In this document: in pieces, positions 54,006 through 61,997 of the stretch
How the letters are laid out: the number at the start of each line of letters is the position of its first letter
Numbering within the stretch: the stretch's first letter is position 1
From: JACJXF01 sp038316435
GTDB lineage: Bacteria > Bacteroidota > Bacteroidia > Bacteroidales > GCA-2748055
DNA length: 64,000 nt
Assembly: GCA_038316435.1 (NCBI GenBank)
Contig: JBBQAQ010000001.1
Location: 124,001-188,000 of the forward strand
Direction of reading: 5' to 3'
Notes under the pieces: generated by a model
Seen by the model: only the letters and a program-made list of their open reading frames with translations
What the model was told of the DNA's origin: nothing
The model's database searches: none
Made by a program: the position numbers and the translations under genes

Positions 54006-54608
54006 ATGAATGATAACGAAAAAATAATTCCATATTTTCCTTTGAATATAAGCCTGTTGCCTGGTGAAGATATTCCATTGAGGATTTTTGAGCCGAGATA
54101 CAAGCAACTTATTAACGAATGTAATGAACAAGATAAAAGTTTCGGTATTCCATTTGTTAAAGATTCCAAGATGCAAAGTGTTGGTGCAGAATGTAAAGTA
54201 AGACAAGTAGTTGCAACCAACTCTAAGGGCGAAATGGTTGTAGTTGCAGAGGGCATTGCACTGTTTGAGGTACTTAGCTTTGAAGATACAATGCCTGAAA
54301 AACTCTATAGTGGTGGAAAAGTAAAACTTTTAGAGCCTGATCAGGAACTAAAAAATTCTGAAGTACTACGACTAATTATTCATTATACTGATTATCTGGA
54401 TACTGACTTTCTAAAGAATGTTAAAGGGAATGTAATAAGGACTTATGATATAGCTAAAGCTCTTAACCTTTCCTCGGAGGAAAAATATAGATTTATTAAT
54501 CTACGGTCTCATAAAAAACAGGAACTTTTCCTTTTGAGTCAGATAAAATATTTGTATAATCTCAGAGAGCAGGAAAAACTACTTAAAAATGACTATTTTC
54601 TTAACTAA
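54006..54608 (+). CDS. LON substrate-binding domain protein
   Basis: A 200-aa stand-alone LON N-domain (PUA-like) without ATPase or protease parts. YFPLNISLLPGEDIPLRIFEPRYKQLINEC (about 9-38) is the family signature, followed by CKVRQVVATNSKGEMVVVAEG. Stand-alone versions are common in Bacteroidota; their function is not established, though binding of protein segments is likely. It lies between the divergent SRAP gene and the convergent repressor gene. Confidence 0.88.
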   Translation: MNDNEKIIPYFPLNISLLPGEDIPLRIFEPRYKQLINECNEQDKSFGIPFVKDSKMQSVGAECKVRQVVATNSKGEMVVVAEGIALFEVLSFEDTMPEKLYSGGKVKLLEPDQELKNSEVLRLIIHYTDYLDTDFLKNVKGNVIRTYDIAKALNLSSEEKYRFINLRSHKKQELFLLSQIKYLYNLREQEKLLKNDYFLN

Positions 54609-54716
54609 CTATGTTTGAGAGTCTCCTTATAAAAAAGTTGCAGGCGGACAGCACAACCAAGCTACATGGTCAACGGTGCTGCCTGATTTTCTGATTTGGA
54701 ATTATAAGAAGTAAGC

Positions 54717-55550
54717 TCAATTGGCTGGATTCTTAATATTCTGGTCTCCGCTAAAAAGTACTTTATTTTTAATTGCCTCCATATCGTTCTTAAGTCCGGC
54801 CACAGTGCGGTAAAGTTCATCTTTCGGCATAACAGGGTCGGGAATTTCCGCGCTGATATAGTGAATAAAGCTCCAAACTTCCTGAATGTCGTGAACATGC
54901 ACATTAAAGGGTTCATAAATGGTATTCAGAGAATAAAGAGTCAGTAACCCGTCATTACGGATATGATTATCAGCGATTTTAAATACAATGCCTTCATTCA
55001 AGGTAAGAATAATATATGCATTACCACTTAATATGTTATTCCAGTCCTGTACAAACTCTCCTGTAACCCAAGACTTATCTGGTATTGGAAGCATTGAATC
55101 CCCATTAAGCTGAAACGTCCTGTATTTCTTGCTATTAGAAAGAAATGGTAGACGAAAAACCGTTAGTTCTGAGATGTACTCTGGGTCTGCGAAGCCATTG
55201 GTATAGCCTGCTTTTGCTTTTTCAGGAACGAGTTCAATATTTTCCTCATTTTCTGGAGTAACGGTGGTAGCGAGTATTCTGATTGTTTTACCACTTATAA
55301 ATACATCCTGGCCATTTTCCAGCTGGTATAGTTGATTCCCGGTAAGCTTTGACATATCCACTTTAATAAGCGTGTCGATTGCAATTCGGAAATAAGCGGA
55401 GAATTTCATGAGTTCGTCAATACCAGGTTGGGCTACATTGCTTTCATAGCCACCGAGGGTGGGTCGTTTCATGCCTAATGCGTTTGCAAGATCGTCCTGG
55501 GTCTTGCCCCGACGCTTGCGGAGGAGTTTTAGGTTGGTGCTGAAGTACAT
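54717..55550 (-). CDS. LexA-like XRE-S24 self-cleaving repressor
   Basis: A 277-aa regulator. Residues 5-60 are an XRE helix-turn-helix (LRKRRGKTQDDLANALGMKRPTLGGYE). Residues about 110-230 are an S24 peptidase domain: a cleavable A114-G115 bond (KAKAGYTNG), catalytic S152 in NGDSMLPI, and K191 in IVFKIADN. The spacings 38 and 39 are close to LexA's 35 and 37, so RecA-stimulated self-cleavage is expected. It is divergent from dinB; two palindromes in the shared region are its probable operators. Such repressor-dinB-dnaE groups occur in many Bacteroidota. Confidence 0.9.
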   Translation of the reverse strand: MYFSTNLKLLRKRRGKTQDDLANALGMKRPTLGGYESNVAQPGIDELMKFSAYFRIAIDTLIKVDMSKLTGNQLYQLENGQDVFISGKTIRILATTVTPENEENIELVPEKAKAGYTNGFADPEYISELTVFRLPFLSNSKKYRTFQLNGDSMLPIPDKSWVTGEFVQDWNNILSGNAYIILTLNEGIVFKIADNHIRNDGLLTLYSLNTIYEPFNVHVHDIQEVWSFIHYISAEIPDPVMPKDELYRTVAGLKNDMEAIKNKVLFSGDQNIKNPAN

Positions 55551-55552
55551 GT

Positions 55553-55603
55553 GAATTTAGAGTTTAGAGTTTAGAATTTAGAATTTGGAATTTAGAATTT
55601 GGA
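55553..55603 (+). repeat. Heptamer tandem repeat GA(A/G)TTT(A/G)
   Basis: Seven imperfect 7-bp units (GAATTTA, GAGTTTA, GAATTTG). The reverse-complement form (TTCTAAA) occurs at 55619-55646 and 55811-55832, so the region can fold back on itself. It lies within the repressor-dinB divergent region. It is too short-period to be a CRISPR array. Confidence 0.88.
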
Positions 55604-55671
55604 AAAGACGCAAAAACCAATTCTAAATTCTAAAATCAAAATTCTACTTTTTTTGTTGTTCTTATAAATAT

Positions 55672-55686
55672 GATTAAATTATAATC
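55672..55686. promoter_or_regulatory. Proposed operator 1 (GATTA-N5-TAATC)
   Basis: GATTA-AATTA-TAATC, perfect 5-bp arms. It lies 122 bp upstream of the repressor start and 155 bp upstream of dinB. A second copy is centred 23 bp away, about two helical turns. Confidence 0.6.
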
Positions 55687-55694
55687 GTAAAAAT

Positions 55695-55709
55695 GATTAA
55701 ATATTAATC
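55695..55709. promoter_or_regulatory. Proposed operator 2 (GATTA-N5-TAATC)
   Basis: GATTA-AATAT-TAATC; here the arms extend to 6 bp (GATTAA/TTAATC). The flanks (AAT upstream) resemble those of site 1. The pair lies in the control region shared by the S24 repressor and dinB. Confidence 0.6.
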
Positions 55710-55840
55710 AAATATAAAGTGAGGAAAACTAAAAAGCAAATTTTTTTTAAAATTTTTAAAGAATCAGTATTTGGAAGATGGAAGATAGAACCCGGAAGCT
55801 ACCAAGAACCAATTCTAAATTCTAAATTTTAAATTCAGAG

Positions 55841-57001
55841 ATGGACAGGAATATCGTACATATGGATCTGGACACATTTTTTGTGTCGGTGGAGAGGCTT
55901 CAGAACAGCAAGCTGAATGGCATTCCTGTGATTATTGGCGGTGGTTCTGATCGTGGGGTGGTTGCCAGTTGCAGCTATGAAGCTCGTTCGTTCGGGGTAC
56001 ATTCGGCCATGCCCATGAAGCTGGCTCGTAGTCTGTGCAGTGAGGCGGTGGTGATCCGCGGCGACATGGAGCTTTACAGCAAATATTCGGGCATGGTTAC
56101 TGAGATTATTGCTGAAAATGCGCCGGTTTACGAGAAAGCTTCGATTGATGAGCATTACATTGACATCACGGGCATGGATCGTTTTTTTGGCTCGCAGAAG
56201 TGGACTCATGAGCTCAGGCAGAGGATCATACGTGAAACGGGTCTTCCTATTTCATGTGGCCTGTCGGTAAACAAAACTGTTTCGAAAATTGCCACTGGGG
56301 AAGCCAAACCTAACGGGGAAAAAGAAGTGGGAACGCAACTGATAAAGCCATTCCTCTCCCCTTTGTCGATCCGCAAGATACCTATGGTGGGGCAACAGAC
56401 TTATCACCTTCTGAGGTCTATGGGTATTGTAACTATTGGTACCCTGAGTGATATTCCGCAGGAGATGATGGAGAAACTTCTGGGGAAGAATGGTATTGAT
56501 ATCTGGAAAAAAGCCAATGGTATTGATCACACTCCCGTAATGCCTTATTCGGAACGGAAATCAATCAGCACCGAGCGTACTTTTGAGAAAGACAGCACCG
56601 ATGTATTGCGCATGCGGGAGTTACTGGCTGTGATGGTTGAGAAATTATGCTACGAATTACGGAGCAAGCAAAGGCTCACATCTTGCATAACCGTTAAGAT
56701 AAGGTATTCTAATTTCGATACGCACACTCTGCAGAGAAGAATACCCTACACATCTTTCGACCACGTTCTCATCCCAATGGCCAAAGAACTTTTCGAGAAA
56801 ATTTACCAAAGGCGTATGCTGATACGACTGATTGGTGTGAAATTCAGCCACCTCGTGCAGGGGTCACAGCAACTCAATATGTTTGAAGATACGCCTGAGA
56901 TGGTGAATTTGTACCTGGCAGTGGATAGGATGCGAAATCGTTATGGAAAAGATGCGATCGGAAGGGCGGTTGGTATTACCCGCGGATTAAAAGCCGAATA
57001 A
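55841..57001 (+). CDS. dinB: Y-family DNA polymerase IV (DinB)
   Basis: Translesion DNA polymerase of 386 aa. Catalytic residues are intact: D9 in HMDLDTFF and D103/E104 in ASIDEHYID. The YEARSFGV finger motif is near 46-53, and the little-finger domain covers about 240-345. A beta-clamp-binding motif QQLNMF lies near 342-347. Intact catalysis separates it from the inactive ImuB group. Base composition is clearly GC-richer than the surrounding genes. It is divergent from the S24 repressor and 109 bp upstream of the dnaE-type gene. Confidence 0.94.
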   Translation: MDRNIVHMDLDTFFVSVERLQNSKLNGIPVIIGGGSDRGVVASCSYEARSFGVHSAMPMKLARSLCSEAVVIRGDMELYSKYSGMVTEIIAENAPVYEKASIDEHYIDITGMDRFFGSQKWTHELRQRIIRETGLPISCGLSVNKTVSKIATGEAKPNGEKEVGTQLIKPFLSPLSIRKIPMVGQQTYHLLRSMGIVTIGTLSDIPQEMMEKLLGKNGIDIWKKANGIDHTPVMPYSERKSISTERTFEKDSTDVLRMRELLAVMVEKLCYELRSKQRLTSCITVKIRYSNFDTHTLQRRIPYTSFDHVLIPMAKELFEKIYQRRMLIRLIGVKFSHLVQGSQQLNMFEDTPEMVNLYLAVDRMRNRYGKDAIGRAVGITRGLKAE

Positions 57002-57006
57002 TACAC

Positions 57007-57082
57007 CTCTGTGAACCTCTGAGTCTGTGAAATAATTTTTTTAGCTATCGGGATCACAGAGTAGACACAATGTACCACAGAG
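57007..57082. repeat. CTCTGTG/CACAGAG inverted motif between dinB and dnaE
   Basis: CTCTGTGA (57007-57014) pairs with TCACAGAG (57054-57061), and another CACAGAG follows at 57076-57082. A T-run (AATAATTTTTTT) lies between, so it does not look like a standard terminator. A similar motif forms an 11-bp hairpin at 61659-61698, which suggests a dispersed short element. Confidence 0.5.
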
Positions 57083-57110
57083 AAAGAATAACACATTTTA
57101 GTAAACAAAG

Positions 57111-60047
57111 ATGTATTTAAACAATCATTCATATTACAGCCTTCGCTATGGCACCATGGAACTGGAGAAGCTCATTGAGCAGGCGCAGAAGAATGGTGTA
57201 AGGGCTATGGCATTGACGGATATCAATAACACCATGGGAATGCTTGATTTCGTTAAGATATGTCTGGAAAACAGCATTTATCCTATAGCCGGAATTGAGT
57301 TCCGAAATGGCGACAAGCATTTATACACCGGTCTGGCTCGGAATAACAAGGGTTTCCAAGCCATGAACGAATTTTTATCCCTCTGGAATGAGAAAAAAGA
57401 AGATATGCCGGCTCGTGCGCCAAAGATTGATGATGTTTGGTTCGTATACGACTGGAACGGCAAACCTGATAAGCTTCGAGAGAATGAGTTGGTAGGCGTA
57501 AAAGCCTCTGACATCAACAAGCTACACTCCTCTCCTCTTCGTTACGCTCAGCACAAGCTCATTGTATGGCACCCGGTGAGTTTTTCGAAGAAGGAGGAAT
57601 ACGAGATACACCGTCATCTGCGGGCCATAGAGCACAATACTCTGCTTAACAAACTAGAACCTGTTAACATAGCATCAGAACGGGAGATCATGGTTCCCAT
57701 TGACCTCCTGCTGATTGCTTATGAGGATTACCCAGGGATTATCCGAAACACGGAGAACCTGATAGCCGATTGTCATATTATGTTTGATTATAAATCGGTT
57801 AAAAACAAGCAATGTTTTACCACCAGCCGATACGATGATAAAGTATTTCTGGAAAAACTGGCAATTGAGGGAATGGTGTACCGCTACGGCAAGCGCAACA
57901 AAGAAGCCCTGAAGCGAGTGAAGCATGAACTAGAGATTATCGATAAACTTGGGTTTTCGTCGTACTTCCTCATTACATGGGATATGATCCGGTATTCCAT
58001 GAGCCGCGGGTATTACCATGTAGGCCGGGGAAGCGGTGCCAATTCGGTTGTGGCATATTGCCTTAAAATCACCAATGTTGATCCTATTGAACTTGATCTG
58101 TATTTCGAACGCTTTATTAATCCGAAACGTACGAGTCCACCGGATTTTGATATCGACTATTCCTGGAAAGAGCGTGATGATGTGCTCGATTATGTTTTCA
58201 AGCGCTACGGGAAGAAGCATACAGCCCTTATTGGCACGATATCCACTTTCCGTGGGAGGTCTATTTTTCGTGAGTTAGGTAAGGTTTATGGTTTGCCTAA
58301 GGAAGAGATAGACCGCTTGGTGGATGAGCCCTCCAATCCCATGAACGAGAACCAGATTACAGATCAGATTTTCCGCATTGGCAGTATGATTGCCGATTTC
58401 CCTAATATGAGGAGCATTCATGCAGGCGGTGTCCTTATTTCCGAGGAGCCTATAACCATGTACACTGCGCTGGACATGCCTCCCAAGGGATTACCAACCA
58501 CACAGTGGGATATGTACGTTGCGGAAGATATTGGCTTTGAGAAGCTTGACATTCTGAGTCAGCGGGGTATTGGTCATATACGTGAGGCAGTGGAGATTAT
58601 TGCGCAGAATCGAGGAATCGATGTGGATGCTCACAAAGTCAGCGATTTTAAGACCGATCCGCTGGTGCTGAGGCAGCTTGAGGATGGAGAAACCAACGGA
58701 TGTTTTTATATTGAAAGTCCGGCCATGCGGGGGTTACTGAAAAAACTGCGTTGCAACAATTATATCAGTCTGGTGGCAGCCAGTTCAATTATTCGTCCGG
58801 GCGTGGCACGTTCAGGGATGATGAAGGAATATATTAAGCGGTTTCACAAGCCTGATGGGTTTGAATACCTTCATCCCATTATGAAAGAGCAGTTACATGA
58901 GACATACGGGGTTATGGTATTTCAGGAAGATGTGATCAAAGTTTGTCATCATTTCGCAGGATTAGACCTTGCCGATGCTGATGTTCTACGCAGAGCAATG
59001 AGCGGGAAGTTCAGATCGAAAAAGGAGTTTGAAAGGATAACTGATCGATTTCATGAGAACTGCAGGCAAAAAGGATATCCCGATGAAATCACCAATGAAG
59101 TGTGGAGGCAAATTAGTTCTTTTGCCGGATATTCGTTTTCCAAGGCACATTCAGCTTCCTATGCGGTAGAAAGTTTTCAAAGTCTATATCTCAAAGTTCA
59201 TTATCCACAGGAGTTTATGGTTGCTGTTATTAATAATTTCGGGGGATTTTACCGAAGCTGGGTTTATGTAAATGAAGCTAAACGCTGCGGAGCCAACATT
59301 CTCCTCCCCTGCATAAATAATAGTGATCAGACTACATGTATAAGGGGAAATGACATTTATCTGGGATTTGTGCATATTCAGAATCTGGAAGATAAAATAG
59401 TACAGGCAATCCTTGATGAGAGAGACAGAAATGGCTTGTTTGCTGATCTTGATGATTTTACCCGCAGAGTTCGAATCGGTAAGGAGCAGATTGTGATTCT
59501 TATTCGTATTGGCGCATTCCGTTTCACGGGAAAAACAAAAAAGCAACTGTTATGGGAAGCGCATATGTTGCTGGGTGCAAATAAGAAAACGGAACCGGGA
59601 AATTCGCTATTCGAGGAGAAGCCAAAGAAATTTGTTCTGCCCGATCTGGAGCAGAGCAAACTTGAAGATGCTTATGATGAGATTGAGCTTCTGGGTTTTC
59701 CGGTGAGCATGAGTCGCTTTGATCTGCTACAGACCAGTTTCAGGGGAGAAATACTGGCCAAGGATATGATGCAGTACCTGGGGAAGAAAGTGAGAATGGT
59801 TGGCGATCTTGTTTCACTGAAAAATGTGATTACCATAAAGAAGGAATGGATGCATTTCGGCGCTTTTGTGGATGCAGAAGGAGAATTTTTTGATGTAGTG
59901 AATTTCCCTGATACGCTGAAGAAATACCCTTACAAGGGCTATGGAGTCTATCTAATTTTGGGCAAAGTTGTTGAAGAGTTTGGCTTTCCTAGTATCGAAG
60001 TAGAAAAAATGGCGAAACTTGGGGTTATTGGGGATACCAGATATTAG
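57111..60047 (+). CDS. DNA polymerase III alpha-type polymerase, short error-prone-like DnaE
   Basis: A 978-aa C-family polymerase, shorter than replicative DnaE (about 1150-1250). An N-terminal PHP domain begins NHSYYSLRYGT, but the metal motif usually written TDH reads TDI here, so proofreading-type metal binding is doubtful. The polymerase core has VGRGSGANSVVAYCL, the catalytic SPPDFDIDYSW (near 341-351) and HAGGVLIS. A helix-hairpin-helix region and a C-terminal OB fold (about 885-960, VRMVGDLVSLKNV) follow. Position after dinB and a LexA-like repressor argues for a DnaE2-like role in translesion synthesis. It is GC-richer than its neighbours. Confidence 0.9.
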   Translation: MYLNNHSYYSLRYGTMELEKLIEQAQKNGVRAMALTDINNTMGMLDFVKICLENSIYPIAGIEFRNGDKHLYTGLARNNKGFQAMNEFLSLWNEKKEDMPARAPKIDDVWFVYDWNGKPDKLRENELVGVKASDINKLHSSPLRYAQHKLIVWHPVSFSKKEEYEIHRHLRAIEHNTLLNKLEPVNIASEREIMVPIDLLLIAYEDYPGIIRNTENLIADCHIMFDYKSVKNKQCFTTSRYDDKVFLEKLAIEGMVYRYGKRNKEALKRVKHELEIIDKLGFSSYFLITWDMIRYSMSRGYYHVGRGSGANSVVAYCLKITNVDPIELDLYFERFINPKRTSPPDFDIDYSWKERDDVLDYVFKRYGKKHTALIGTISTFRGRSIFRELGKVYGLPKEEIDRLVDEPSNPMNENQITDQIFRIGSMIADFPNMRSIHAGGVLISEEPITMYTALDMPPKGLPTTQWDMYVAEDIGFEKLDILSQRGIGHIREAVEIIAQNRGIDVDAHKVSDFKTDPLVLRQLEDGETNGCFYIESPAMRGLLKKLRCNNYISLVAASSIIRPGVARSGMMKEYIKRFHKPDGFEYLHPIMKEQLHETYGVMVFQEDVIKVCHHFAGLDLADADVLRRAMSGKFRSKKEFERITDRFHENCRQKGYPDEITNEVWRQISSFAGYSFSKAHSASYAVESFQSLYLKVHYPQEFMVAVINNFGGFYRSWVYVNEAKRCGANILLPCINNSDQTTCIRGNDIYLGFVHIQNLEDKIVQAILDERDRNGLFADLDDFTRRVRIGKEQIVILIRIGAFRFTGKTKKQLLWEAHMLLGANKKTEPGNSLFEEKPKKFVLPDLEQSKLEDAYDEIELLGFPVSMSRFDLLQTSFRGEILAKDMMQYLGKKVRMVGDLVSLKNVITIKKEWMHFGAFVDAEGEFFDVVNFPDTLKKYPYKGYGVYLILGKVVEEFGFPSIEVEKMAKLGVIGDTRY

Positions 60048-60065
60048 GCTTGTACAAATGCCTAA

Positions 60066-60476
60066 TTAAACCTGTATTTTTTTTCTACTAAAAATAAAAT
60101 CAGTTATCAAAAGGATGAAAATTGCCGATGCAACCACTAAGATAAATGGCGAGAAAGTAAAACTTAACAGAGATTGAATAAGTTGAGTGAAAATTGAAGT
60201 TATTGAGCTTAAGTATGCGAAAAACGGGCCAAAGAAATTTAGGACAATCCGCAAAACTTCCGGGAATGCATAAAGGTACCAACCTCCGAAAAGCATAGCC
60301 GGAAAGACAAGCAAAAGCCAGTTCCAGCTTTGTTTTGCTGCTTCATTTACAGGAACAGGAACAGCCAATACCGATTGCATAACCGAATCAGTAAAACCAG
60401 CAGAAGGCTCATCTACACTGGATTTCTTTACCAGATTGCCAGTAAGTTTGTCGAGTTCTTTTTCATTTTGCACCAT
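60066..60476 (-). CDS. Small membrane protein encoded with an ECF sigma factor
   Basis: A 136-aa protein overlapping the 3' end of the sigma-factor gene by 14 bp. The cytoplasmic N-terminal part (1-45) is hydrophilic (MVQNEKELDKLTGNLVKKSSVDEP); two membrane helices lie at about 48-68 and 92-128 (with YLSSITSIFTQLIQSLLSFTF), and the end is basic (FSRKKIQV). The position suggests an anti-sigma function, but the N-terminus is too short for a classical zinc anti-sigma domain and has no HxxxCxxC motif, so this is only an inference. Confidence 0.7.
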   Translation of the reverse strand: MVQNEKELDKLTGNLVKKSSVDEPSAGFTDSVMQSVLAVPVPVNEAAKQSWNWLLLVFPAMLFGGWYLYAFPEVLRIVLNFFGPFFAYLSSITSIFTQLIQSLLSFTFSPFILVVASAIFILLITDFIFSRKKIQV

Positions 60477-61062
60477 ATTCCGGTATTATTATGTCATTAA
60501 AAGCATATCTCAGTTTCTCCCATAATCGTTTTCTGGCCCTGAAGAGTTTAACTTTTACATTTGATTCTGAATAAGTCATTATTTCAGCAATTTCCTTTAT
60601 ACTGCATTCCTGAAGATAAAACATGGTAATAAGGCTACGCTCATCATCCGGGAGTTTATCAACTGCATTTCTAACAATTATCTGTCTTTCCTGTTCATTT
60701 AATTCATTCAGGATATTTTCTGTTTCGCTTACTTCCAAAAAACTGAAACGGGGTTCGTCAATTGACACCAATTCGAGTTTCTTTTTTCGCAAGCGAGAAA
60801 CACTTTCATTAAATGCAATTCTGTACAACCATGTAGAGAATTTACTTTGGTTTTTGAAACTTCCCAAAGACTGATATGCTTTTACAAATGCATCATGGGC
60901 AATTTCTTCAGCATCTTCAGGCACTTTTACCATTTTGAGTGCAAAAGTATAAATCATTTGCTTATGTCTTTCAACAAGAACGGAATAAGCATTTGCATCA
61001 CCTTTTAGAATCCGGTCTATATAGTATTTATCATCTTGCATCTGTAAATATATAGACGCCAT
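60463..61062 (-). CDS. RNA polymerase ECF sigma factor
   Basis: A 199-aa extracytoplasmic-function sigma factor. Region 2 (about 10-90) has GDANAYSVLVERHKQMIYTFALK and DAEEIAHDAFVKAYQSL, with FSTWLYRIAFN for -10 recognition. Region 4 (about 135-190) has LPDDERSLITMFYLQECSIKEIAEI and SNVKVKLFRARKRL as helix-turn-helix. The start at 61062 (MASIYLQM) is given; the Met eight codons in (61041, MQDDKYYIDRI) matches the usual family start better. It overlaps the membrane-protein gene, so both are translated together. Confidence 0.93.
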   Translation of the reverse strand: MASIYLQMQDDKYYIDRILKGDANAYSVLVERHKQMIYTFALKMVKVPEDAEEIAHDAFVKAYQSLGSFKNQSKFSTWLYRIAFNESVSRLRKKKLELVSIDEPRFSFLEVSETENILNELNEQERQIIVRNAVDKLPDDERSLITMFYLQECSIKEIAEIMTYSESNVKVKLFRARKRLWEKLRYAFNDIIIPEYGAK

Positions 61063-61274
61063 TTTTCGAAACGAAGTTACAGTTTTTTGAGACTTTGTTT
61101 CTAATTATTTTGAAGACCTTAATAATCTGTGATTTAAGTAGAATTTCGAAATATACTAAACTAGATATCATTCTTAGCAAGGCAATTTATAATTACCAGA
61201 CGATTTTTGTAACCTGTTGAAATGTACCGGCGTCAAAGATTGTGTACTTCAAATTCAAACTTAATAATTTTATC

Positions 61275-61610
61275 ATGGAAAACATTAGTCAAATTCTTAT
61301 GACAGCTATAGTATTTACTGCTCTATATGCTGCACTTCAATTGTTTGTTCGGCGAAAAGAGAGGATTATGCTTATTGAAAAAGGCACCAATCCTCCGGAA
61401 ATGAAATCTGATCTCCCCCATTTCTCAGGCCTTAAATTCGGAATGTTCTTTATCGGGATCGGAATTGGTGTATTACTTGGTAGTATACTAGCAGCAACCA
61501 CTGTTATTGATCCTGAAGTTGCATATTTTTCAATGATTTTTCTTTTCGGCGGATTAGCTCTGGTAATTCATCATTATGAGGAAAAGAAACAAAAGCAAAA
61601 TCAAGGTTAG
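61275..61610 (+). CDS. DUF6249-like small membrane protein
   Basis: A 111-aa protein, starting at the Met at 61275 (MENISQILMTAIVFTALYA); 11 residues further upstream in frame are not protein-like. It has three membrane helices (about 6-24, 55-75, 82-100). The cytoplasmic loop after helix 1 (VRRKERIMLIEKGTNPPEM) is typical of small Bacteroidota membrane proteins encoded beside ECF sigma factors, as here. It is divergent from the sigma gene. Assignment to DUF6249 is from memory of the REKIALIEKG-type loop. Confidence 0.7.
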   Translation: MENISQILMTAIVFTALYAALQLFVRRKERIMLIEKGTNPPEMKSDLPHFSGLKFGMFFIGIGIGVLLGSILAATTVIDPEVAYFSMIFLFGGLALVIHHYEEKKQKQNQG

Positions 61611-61994
61611 TTTATCTTGATATTAGGTACAGACATTTTCAAGAAAGCAGAATCTATTGGTTCTCTGTGTAATACAACGCGTTATTTCACAGAGAACCAT
61701 TTGTTTTATCATTTATTCCGCTAAAAGACTTTCAGATTGAAGATGATGTTTCCCGTTTTTTTCCACAAGTTGTTCAGTATTAATTTTGAAGAATTTCCAC
61801 CAATTTCGATGGCATTCAAGAAACATTAATTTTTTGACAAATAGGGTTTATCAAAGTACAGTTCATCGAAAAATTCAGGCTCTTTTTGGTCTAAATTTTT
61901 AAATTTATCTAAACATTATCCGTAACTTTCTGTTTTCTTTTGAACTAAAACGCATATTAATTGCTTACTATATACTCAACCATAAAATCATGAT
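61611..61994. other. Intergenic region between the membrane protein and the sugar dehydrogenase genes
   Basis: 384 bp without a gene. The left part holds the 11-bp inverted repeat at 61659-61698. The rest is AT-rich, and I see no complete promoter, no tRNA and no ORF with recognisable product. Confidence 0.6.
61659..61705 (+). terminator. Possible terminator, long-loop hairpin
   Basis: GGTTCTCTGTG/CACAGAGAACC is a perfect 11-bp stem, but the loop is 18 nt and the tail is only ATTTGTTTTA. It may terminate the membrane-protein gene or be a dispersed repeat. Confidence 0.45.
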
Positions 61995-61997
61995 GTG

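Noticed and set aside
55553..55832. CRISPR array
   Set aside because: Repeats are 7 bp with no spacers and no cas genes nearby.
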